Shown: in pieces, positions 58,401 to 64,000 of the stretch | Layout: every line of letters starts with the position of its first letter | Numbering within the stretch: the first letter of the stretch is position 1 | Origin: Aurelia coerulea | Lineage: Eukaryota > Cnidaria > Scyphozoa > Semaeostomeae > Ulmaridae | Assembly: GCA_039566865.1 (NCBI GenBank) | Contig: CM076958.1 | Location: 9,152,501-9,216,500, forward strand | Direction of reading: 5' to 3' | DNA length: 64,000 nucleotides | Made by a program: the position numbers and the translations under genes | The notes under the pieces: generated by a model | Database searches by the model: none | What the model saw: the letters and a program-made list of their open reading frames with translations, nothing else | What the model was told of the DNA's origin: nothing

Positions 58401-60778
58401 TGGAAAGTGTTGACAAAGAGAATGTAACTAAAAGAACAATATTGAGTACTGTTGCGAAATTCTTTGACCCTTTAGGGGTCATAGCACCCGTGATTTTGCC
58501 TTTGAAGGTTTTGTTCCAAAATATATGCAAGGAGAAATCTGATTGGGACATGCCTATGAATGATGAAATTAAAGAAACATTTCTGACAATTATTTCTGAT
58601 TTGAGAAAAACGGGAACCATTGAATTTGAAAGAGCATATTTGGATCAGGAAATTGCTTCTGATAGTGTTAAATCGATTGCTCTTCATGGTTTTTGCGATG
58701 CTTCGACAATTGGTTACGGAGCCTGTGTATACATTGTATATAAATTGAAAGATGGGCGAAGTATTTCGTCTTTAGTTGCTGCGAAAACACGAGTTGCGCC
58801 ACTTGAAGGCCAAACTATACCGAGAATGGAACTATTAGCTGCGTTGCTTTTAGCCAAACTGATAACCACTGTCCGTGAAGCTTTGAAAGGGTCGATTGAG
58901 ATTACAGAAACATTTTGCTGGTCTGATTCGCAAATTGTATTATTTTGGATTGCGAATACTAACAAAACTTTGAAAACTTTTGTGCAAAACCGTGTAAATG
59001 AGATCAGAAAATTAGCCCCACCCGAAATTTGGAAATATTGCCCTACGAAGGAAAATCCAGCCGATCTTGCGTCGAGGGGAGTCACAGCGTTGTGTATTAG
59101 AGTTTCGAAGAAATGGTGGAAGGGCCCGGGGTTTTTAGAGTCTGAAAATTGGCCTAATCATCCAAATTTTGATAACTTTGCGGAAAGCACTGAAATTCTC
59201 GAGACCAAAACAGACAGCGTGTTTACTGCTAAAATTTCTGTGGAAAAGGAAGGGTTGATTGATGTTTCACAGTACAGCGATATTAACAAGCTTCTAAGAG
59301 TCGTCGCTTACGTCAAAAGATTTGCTGATAATTTGAAAGCTAAACTTGCCGACAAAGTTCCTTTTCTTGGCGATTTGAAAGGAGAGGAAATTGTGAATGC
59401 CAGAAATTATTTGATAAAATCAGAACAAAGTTGTTTGCGAGACGAAAAATATTTTGCAGAATTACAGCATAATTTGCGATTATTTGAAGATGAAAATGGG
59501 TTATTGCGCTGCAAGGGAAGAATGGAAAATGCACCTTTGACTTTCGAATCGAGATTTCCTTTGCTAATTCCCAGGGACAGTGATTTAGCCATGTTACTTG
59601 TTTTAGAAGCGCACGAACGCGTGATGCACAACGGTGTGACAGACACACTAGCCGAACTGAGGTCACAATATTGGGTCGTTCGAGGAAGACAATTAGTGAG
59701 GAAAGTTTTAGCAAAATGCAGCACGTGTAAAAGAGTTGAGGGAAGAGGTTATGCAATTCCAAAAGCGCCTCCATTACCGAGATTTCGTTTAGAAAATGAC
59801 TACGCCTTTTTGAGAATAGGAGTAGACTTTGCGGGACCCTTATTCGTAAAGAATATTTACGGTGCAGACGAATCGATGTATAAATCCTACATTTTATTGA
59901 TAACATGTGCAGCTACGAGGGCTGTACATCTCGAGCTTATTCCTGACCTTGGCGCGGAGGCTTTCAAACGAGGCTTGACTCGTTTCCAAGCTAGAAGAGG
60001 AGTTCCAGGTTTGATAATTAGTGACAACGGAAAAACGTTTAAAGATAAGTCAGTTCGGAATTATTTGATCAAAAATGGCATAAATTGGAAGTTTAACGTT
60101 CCTGAGGCGCCACAAAGCGGTGGATTTTTCGAAAGAATGGTTCGTTCTACAAAACGTTGTTTACGAAAGACCTTGAGAAACGCGAAATTAAATTTTGAGG
60201 AGTTAATGACAATTTTGACGGAAATTGAAGGCGTTCTTAATTCACGCCCTTTAACGTACAGTTGCGAGGAGCTGGGCGAGCCCTTAACTCCAGCACATTT
60301 GATAATCGGAAGGAGAATCCTTGACAAGCCAACTCCTTTATCGTTTGAATCGCATGCGGATTTAAATGCAGGCATTGCGACGAGACGCGCAAACAATTTA
60401 CGAAATGTTCTTAGTCAATTTCGAAGTCGATTTCAACGTGAGTACCTAACAGAGCTGAGAGAACATCATCGTGAAATTAAAAAGAATCGCGGAACACTTA
60501 TTGCTGAAGGCCATGTTGTAACGATTTATGAGAATAGAATTCCGAGACATCGTTGGAGACTGGGTCGTGTCGAAAAACTGTTACAAGGAAGAGACGGTGA
60601 AGTGCGAAGTGCTGTTGTCAGAGTTACACAGAAGGGACAAAAGAGTACTACGATGACAAGACAACTGAGAAAGCTGTTTCCTGTTGAGCTGACAGAAGTA
60701 GAAGAAGATGCAGATGACGAACCGAAAATCAAGTTTGTAGGTGATCACGAGGTGGGAACAATACAGACACGTGAGTGA
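55406..60778 (+). CDS. BEL-2 Gag-Pol polyprotein (1790 aa, uninterrupted)
   Basis: A single ORF from ATG 55406 to TGA. In order: a Gag region with LPFLHVQKFGGDPTEWSSFW (about residues 118-140, DUF1759-like); three Cys-rich knuckles (CIFCCSRDHLSRNC, CFICMRSGHLARDC, CFKCKGKHHSAIC, about 349-412); an aspartic protease (FDSGSQKSYV, about 472); RT with YCDD (about 898); RNase H (GFCDASTIGYG, WSDSQIV); an H2C2 integrase zinc region (AHERVMHNG, CSTCKRVEG); and a DDE core (GVDFAGPL, ISDNGKTF, GGFFERMVRS). All domains are present without frameshift, as expected for an autonomous element. Base use is more A/T-rich at third positions in pol than in gag. It sits in HECT-B intron 1 on the opposite strand. 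Confidence 0.95.
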   Translation: MSLLKRKSIARIGLRTSIEKMAAAVKDKLDKYNDSLRDELIANSAFIEEQLRELKTFDVELLEYIAEDDIEKDVIESADFAAKHRVLLARIKSKTLVTPVLHQTPAVPSQVSRNNVVKLPFLHVQKFGGDPTEWSSFWDVFASAIDKNDELEPVQKFNYLKSYLYGDAARAIEGYKPTNETYVEAVRLLQERFGHRQVIISSHMSKFKEMKEVKSIANVKELRNLYDKVESNFRSLESVGVSMETYGTFLTPEILKLLPQELRIILTRKMPDTWNLELLLRELKEELNVREKCMFAFAATPPEKKEEVYTPSVQPSRFQRSQPTASILYAGARRNDQNQNGEKTNTFVCIFCCSRDHLSRNCDIVTDHRARRDILRQKGRCFICMRSGHLARDCRSQFGCFKCKGKHHSAICDSYKRPTEAQGAAAATIAEPRAKITTNMHISSKTSVLLQTARAEITSPENDAKKAVVRMVFDSGSQKSYVTRKLKNDLNLKVIGRERLLIKAFGDERPRMRDCDIVQIAVKTLDGMQIYISAYVVPTVCSPISNQVLALAVDKYPHLKGLQLADFQPGDESEIEKPSEILIGNDMFWLFVEDEVIRGNEANGPVAMKTKLGYIVSGPVDVVSENGSFSSHVMRVEANCFEEREADPLINDIKKFWEVESEGGKVLNKNPSIDGQFEADIAFVDGKYQCKMPFKDEHPLLPDNYTVAKSRLNSLLYRLKANPKLATEYDNVIKDQLEKGIVEKVDLNEPTEVGKVSYLPHKMVIREDKDTTKFRVVFDASAKKEGPSLNECLNAGPALLPMLVDILMRFRLNKVVLLGDIEKAFLNVSIDPSQRDYLRFLWVENIESDEPEIVVLRFTKCVFGIICSPYILNATIRHHLELYKETDADFVENVRSSLYCDDYVSSFESESEAFEQYEKLKHCFRDAGFNMRKWKSNSKSLIGKIKENEIEKFSKESETKTEVSSKIENEADIPKPEKVLGISWNPEADKLIFEFEKILESVDKENVTKRTILSTVAKFFDPLGVIAPVILPLKVLFQNICKEKSDWDMPMNDEIKETFLTIISDLRKTGTIEFERAYLDQEIASDSVKSIALHGFCDASTIGYGACVYIVYKLKDGRSISSLVAAKTRVAPLEGQTIPRMELLAALLLAKLITTVREALKGSIEITETFCWSDSQIVLFWIANTNKTLKTFVQNRVNEIRKLAPPEIWKYCPTKENPADLASRGVTALCIRVSKKWWKGPGFLESENWPNHPNFDNFAESTEILETKTDSVFTAKISVEKEGLIDVSQYSDINKLLRVVAYVKRFADNLKAKLADKVPFLGDLKGEEIVNARNYLIKSEQSCLRDEKYFAELQHNLRLFEDENGLLRCKGRMENAPLTFESRFPLLIPRDSDLAMLLVLEAHERVMHNGVTDTLAELRSQYWVVRGRQLVRKVLAKCSTCKRVEGRGYAIPKAPPLPRFRLENDYAFLRIGVDFAGPLFVKNIYGADESMYKSYILLITCAATRAVHLELIPDLGAEAFKRGLTRFQARRGVPGLIISDNGKTFKDKSVRNYLIKNGINWKFNVPEAPQSGGFFERMVRSTKRCLRKTLRNAKLNFEELMTILTEIEGVLNSRPLTYSCEELGEPLTPAHLIIGRRILDKPTPLSFESHADLNAGIATRRANNLRNVLSQFRSRFQREYLTELREHHREIKKNRGTLIAEGHVVTIYENRIPRHRWRLGRVEKLLQGRDGEVRSAVVRVTQKGQKSTTMTRQLRKLFPVELTEVEEDADDEPKIKFVGDHEVGTIQTRE

Positions 60779-60870
60779 TAACTTTACTATTATCGTTTGA
60801 CTATTGATTTATTGATTGATTGATTATTCCTCATTGATTGGCGTTGCCAATCTTTGTGGGGCCGGGAGTA

Positions 60871-61264
60871 TGTTGTGAATTGCATGGATTTTATTGTCGT
60901 CTTTGTATATAATGTAGTGCATAATTAGCATAATTAGAGTAGTTTTAGAACACGAGACTGGAACGATGAGGAAGGAGTTGAGATTTTGAGAATTGAGATT
61001 GAGAGTGGACTTTTACGGAGATTTGAGACTCGACTGACGAGTAGATTGATATAGTTTAGAGTGGAAGATTAAGAGATACGTGTTACGTTGAGAATTGGAG
61101 GAGAACGATTTATAGACATATGGATACAGGGTTTTCGTATTGTAAATAGTTTTGTAAATATATCGTTTGTTGCGAAAGGACGCCATCAGCTTGTTATATA
61201 TAATTTGTTCGGATCGCTCGAAGAGACTATTTTGAAATTCCTGAATTATTGAAGATCCATAACA
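60871..61264 (+). repeat. BEL-2 3' LTR
   Basis: Matches the 5' LTR with two substitutions (GTAGTGCATA; GAAATTCCTG). Confidence 0.92.
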
Positions 61265-62996
61265 ATTCCATTCTTATTTAGCGTATTATTCATTTCCAAT
61301 TCAAATATGATGCATATGAGTGTTTTTAGACTGTTATTTTGGAAGAAAATGACAAAAATTGATGACGTCATAACTAAAAACTGTGTTTTTCTGCCAAAAA
61401 TTGATAATAATTAGCTCAAAATGCTTTTAAAGTATTGCATAACGCAATTCTATGCATTTTTAACAAAATCTATCGGAAAAAACTTCAAAATGACAAAATG
61501 ACCCAAAATGGCGGCCAGAGTGACGTCATCATTTAAGAATGCTGACATCAGCAAAATCCATTGTTATTGACAACAATAGAAAGCTAATTGTTTGCTGATT
61601 CTTTTAAAGTACAATAGTCAACGTTTGGAACTAATTCTGGGAGTAAAAATATCAAAATCATTAATTTTTCTAATACCTTGCTCCAAATATGGTAGTGTCA
61701 CCTGTCACGTGACAACTATTGTTCAAAAATTTAATTGTCAAAATGTAGCTAATAGATAATTAGTAATTGTCAGAGAGTTTGAGGGTCATAGCTTTTGTCG
61801 TTAAAGAATGCTCTGCAAAAAACCGACAGGGGGGGTGGAAAACACCCCCCCCCCGGTAGGATTAGGGTTAAGAATATTGAGGCTGGAAAAAATTTATAGT
61901 ATTCTTATAAAAAAAAGAGTGTAAGTAATTTGGGAGCCAATTAGAAAAAAAATTAACTCTGCACTTCTAGGATTAAAAATATAAGAAACACGTAAGAAAC
62001 TTTTGGTAGAAAAATGGCCCAAACATTTAAGAAACTGCCTACCAGCCCCGGACCTTTGTTTCTTATAAAAAAAACTGAGTATACTCCTCCAGCTACGCTT
62101 ACGCTCCCAATATCTTGTGCAGTGTTGTCCGGTGGTTTTTGCTAATTTATCGAAGAAATCAACAAACTAACGTTTCATTTTACTTATGAATGAAAAGCAA
62201 ACGAATTAACAATTATTTTCCGGCCAAAACACCCGGTAGAGAAACCCTGAATGACCTGAGATATATAGCGCTTGTCTATAAATAGGACAAAGAAGCACAG
62301 TAATCCCTCCATTGTCTTCTTTGGCTTTGCTTTCTTCCGCCACTCATTGGAGTATCAAATACAATAGGCTATTTATAAACTTGTGAGATCTCATCTTTTA
62401 ACTCAGGTTATTCGCTTTAAATGCTGATGCTTTTGTTATGTAAATTTTGTTGGTTGGGCTAAAAGACACTTTTGGGCTCCATTTTGGGTAAGGTGGTGAA
62501 TGCTTATGTAAGGTGTAGTTTTTGGTGTCTGCCAATTTCGATTCAGAGTTGGTGGTCACTGCATCGGAATTTGGCGATAAGTTTCCTGAAGTTGAATTGG
62601 TAACTCATAATTTATTCAGAGTAGCACACTCATTAAAGATCCAAATGACGGATATATGGCGCCTAGTCTAAAAATAGAACAATAGATGGCTGAGTGCTTT
62701 CATTTGTCCAATTAATTTGCAAATTTCTCAAGATCATCAAATACATGTATACAATAGGAATACAAATACAACTGGTATCATTGGCGTGATCCGAGAGAAA
62801 AAGGGCGCGGTCCGAAAATTCTTCCAGCGCCTTCCACTTCTACCCCTTAGGGCCCGGCCCGTCTCTCGACGACCCTGCAGGTGAGCAAACAGAAAAACAT
62901 GCAGGAGTTTCAATTTTTTGGTGATCTGAGAGTCGAGTCGGAGTTTCTCATAAGCGGTTTCTTATAAAAAAAGATAAATGTATATTTGTGACAGAA
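61265..62996. other. HECT-B intron 1, right of BEL-2
   Basis: A C-run/G-run hairpin (61830-61855) precedes GGATTAGGGTTAAG and the detached MITE terminus (61871-61921). 61985-62055 repeats text from 51225-51290 (AAAATGGCCCAA, GAAACTGCCTACC, AGCCCCGGACC). No gene. Confidence 0.5.
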
Positions 62997-62998
62997 TA

Positions 62999-63358
62999 CA
63001 CTCTTTTTTTTTTTATAAGAATATTGTTTATAAGAATATTCAGGCTCAGAATCATCCAAATTTTAAGAATATTATAAGAATATTGCTCAGCCTCAGCTCG
63101 CATATTTGTGTCTCATTTTCCAGCAGTTGCCTGTTTTGCGATGTTCATAACATTCTTATTGTTACAATTGCTTAAAATTTTCTTTCGTTCGACCATTTCT
63201 TCATAATGATGACACTTGATTGAACAATGATCCCCTGAAACCATACCAGATTTGAAAAAATAAGAATACTTTAAGAATATGTCAAGGCTCAAAACGAAAA
63301 ATTTCTAAAGAATATTGAGGCTGGAAAAAATTTATAGTATTCTTATAAAAAAAGAGTG
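62999..63358 (+). mobile_element. TA-flanked MITE, 360 bp, intact copy
   Basis: The ends CACTCTTTTTTTTTTTATAA and TTATAAAAAAAGAGTG are inverted. TA flanks both ends (62997-62998, 63359-63360), as for Tc1/mariner-type insertion. The interior holds CAGCCTCAGCTCGCATATTT, shared with 52449-52740. Confidence 0.8.
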
Positions 63359-63404
63359 TAGGGAAACCTGATGTAAATAAATGTGACATGGCGAAAAAAC
63401 TTAC

Positions 63405-63680
63405 ACTTGCATAGTTTGCTGCATCTGTGGAGCTTGATTGGGGATCCAAGGGCAGATCTCGTTGCATGGGTCTTACAAAACATGTTGCACTTCGTAACGG
63501 TGAATCGTACTTTAAGTATGGTATAGTATATCCACCAAAAGGAATAGTGATCAGTTGTAGCAGGACACCATTGCTGGAGTTTTGACGCGTGCCCGATCTC
63601 ATAAGCAAAAATCCGCCAGCATCTCTCAACTTTGGAAATGCCGAGAAAAGTGTATCCTCTATGTGCTCCTGACCACCGTT
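63405..63680 (-). CDS. HECT-B exon 1 (visible): N-terminal region
   Basis: The acceptor is CGCCATAG and the donor AGT|GTAAGT. It has 92 codons in phase 0. It encodes FPKLRDAGGFLLMRSGTRQN, FGGYTIPYLKYDS and RPMQRDLPLDPQ. From memory, such a stretch precedes a zinc finger in G2E3-like HECT proteins of invertebrates, which fits exon 2. An upstream start exon is expected beyond 63680 but was not found within the window. Confidence 0.75.
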
Positions 63681-64000
63681 CTATGGCGATTGAATGAAAT
63701 TTAATCGCAATTAATGGAACGTGATGTTAGTTTCTTAGTCAATAGGGCTGTGTCCCTTGTGACCATGTTTACAACTTTATCTTTGTGACAATATCGTTGA
63801 AAGTAACTTCTTGCGTTGGTGCATGTCGGCTGCACGTGGAATGTCTGTTGTTCAAAGGAATATAAAAAGTAATACTGGCATGTTTATCAGTCGTCTATGA
63901 TCAAAGCAGCACGCTGGTTTGCTCCAGAGGAGCGCAGATTATTTTTCGCTGAGAAGGTAGTGGCCTACCCTATTCAAGATGTTGCCTGGTTTGTTGTTTG
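63681..64000. other. Upstream of the visible HECT-B exon
   Basis: No exon recognised on the minus strand. On plus, an ATG at 63898 opens MIKAARWFAPEERRLFF and runs to a possible donor near 63958; this is too short to call. Confidence 0.35.

Larger units (their letters stand above)
54934..61264 (+). mobile_element. BEL-2: apparently complete BEL/Pao LTR retrotransposon
   Basis: The 394-bp LTRs (54934-55327, 60871-61264) have two differences seen by eye. A PBS-like TGGTGCCGTGACCCGGG follows the 5' LTR directly, and a G-rich tract (GTGGGGCCGGGAG) precedes the 3' LTR. One full-length ORF lies between. The flanking 5-mers (ATCTA, ATTCC) are not a clean duplication. Confidence 0.92.
5298..63680 (-). 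pseudogene. HECT-B: UBZ-CUE-HECT E3 ubiquitin ligase gene, nine exons, disrupted by a MITE
   Basis: Nine exons on the minus strand join with matching phases: 63680-63405, 50442-50351, 49188-49047, 48122-47936, 47014-46640, 45863-45742, 45225-45147, 43972-43474 (less a 176-bp MITE and one 8-bp repeat) and 5542-5298. The sum is 1833 nt, giving 610 residues plus stop. Domains are: an N-terminal block with FGGYTIPYLK and PMQRDLPL; a zinc finger C98-x2-C101-x11-H113-x4-H118; an acidic linker; a CUE-like segment about 184-218 with FP and LL; and a HECT domain about 255-610. The catalytic Cys is 576 in STCGNVLILPT. HECT ligases pass ubiquitin from E2 to this Cys and then to substrate; UBZ and CUE bind ubiquitin. 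It resembles G2E3-like HECT proteins. The real start is probably upstream of the window. The MITE in exon 8 adds a stop before Cys576, so this allele is probably dead. Confidence 0.78.

Overview
This is animal nuclear DNA. It is AT-rich, has spliced genes with GT-AG introns, and is crowded with transposons: BEL/Pao LTR elements, hAT elements, a poly(A)-tailed LINE and many MITEs. The multi-exon E3 ligase genes with UBZ, CUE and HECT domains, next to DDE 'integrase core' genes, resemble what I know from marine invertebrates. An anthozoan cnidarian is a plausible guess, but this is unproven.

The window is organised around two copies of one arrangement: a CUE-HECT ubiquitin-ligase gene facing tail to tail with a DDE-integrase gene. 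Copy B frames the window. Integrase-B (+) runs from 470 to 2855, with its 5' part off the left edge. HECT-B (-) can be read through nine exons with matching splice phases from 63680 down to 5298. Its last intron is 37.9 kb long and contains copy A: HECT-A (+), 6592-16501, converging on integrase-A (-), 20592-17142. Three of the four genes are damaged. A LINE splits an exon of integrase-B. A 176-bp MITE with a clean 8-bp target duplication interrupts exon 8 of HECT-B. HECT-A stops before the catalytic lobe, and a hAT element lies in its first-exon region. Integrase-A looks intact, with only its extreme N-terminus unassigned.

The rest is a transposon nest inside the introns. 5.7-6.5 kb and 42.5-43.2 kb hold inverted copies of a TTAA-bounded repeat with a 21-bp minisatellite. 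6.7-11.5 kb is a decayed hAT element with a TTF/DUF4371-type transposase. 21.07-39.81 kb is an 18.7-kb composite: two near-identical 2.05-kb hAT relics in direct orientation, with one 8-bp target duplication (GGTAACGT) only at the outermost ends. Nested inside it are an element with CAGGGGCGGATCTAG ends (23834-33450) and, within that, a young but defective BEL/Pao element (24464-32238, TSD TTATA), plus further TIR elements and MITEs. 39.8-43.2 kb holds 180-bp repeat units, an AAACCCG array and MITEs. 43.5-50.4 kb carries HECT-B exons 2-8. 50.5-63.4 kb is HECT-B intron 1 with MITEs and an apparently intact BEL/Pao element (54934-61264, one 1790-codon ORF).

The main hypothesis is that the convergent HECT + DDE-integrase pair is a unit, possibly a large transposon class that carries its own ubiquitin ligase. 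It rests on two copies in this window and needs boundary mapping in other genomes.
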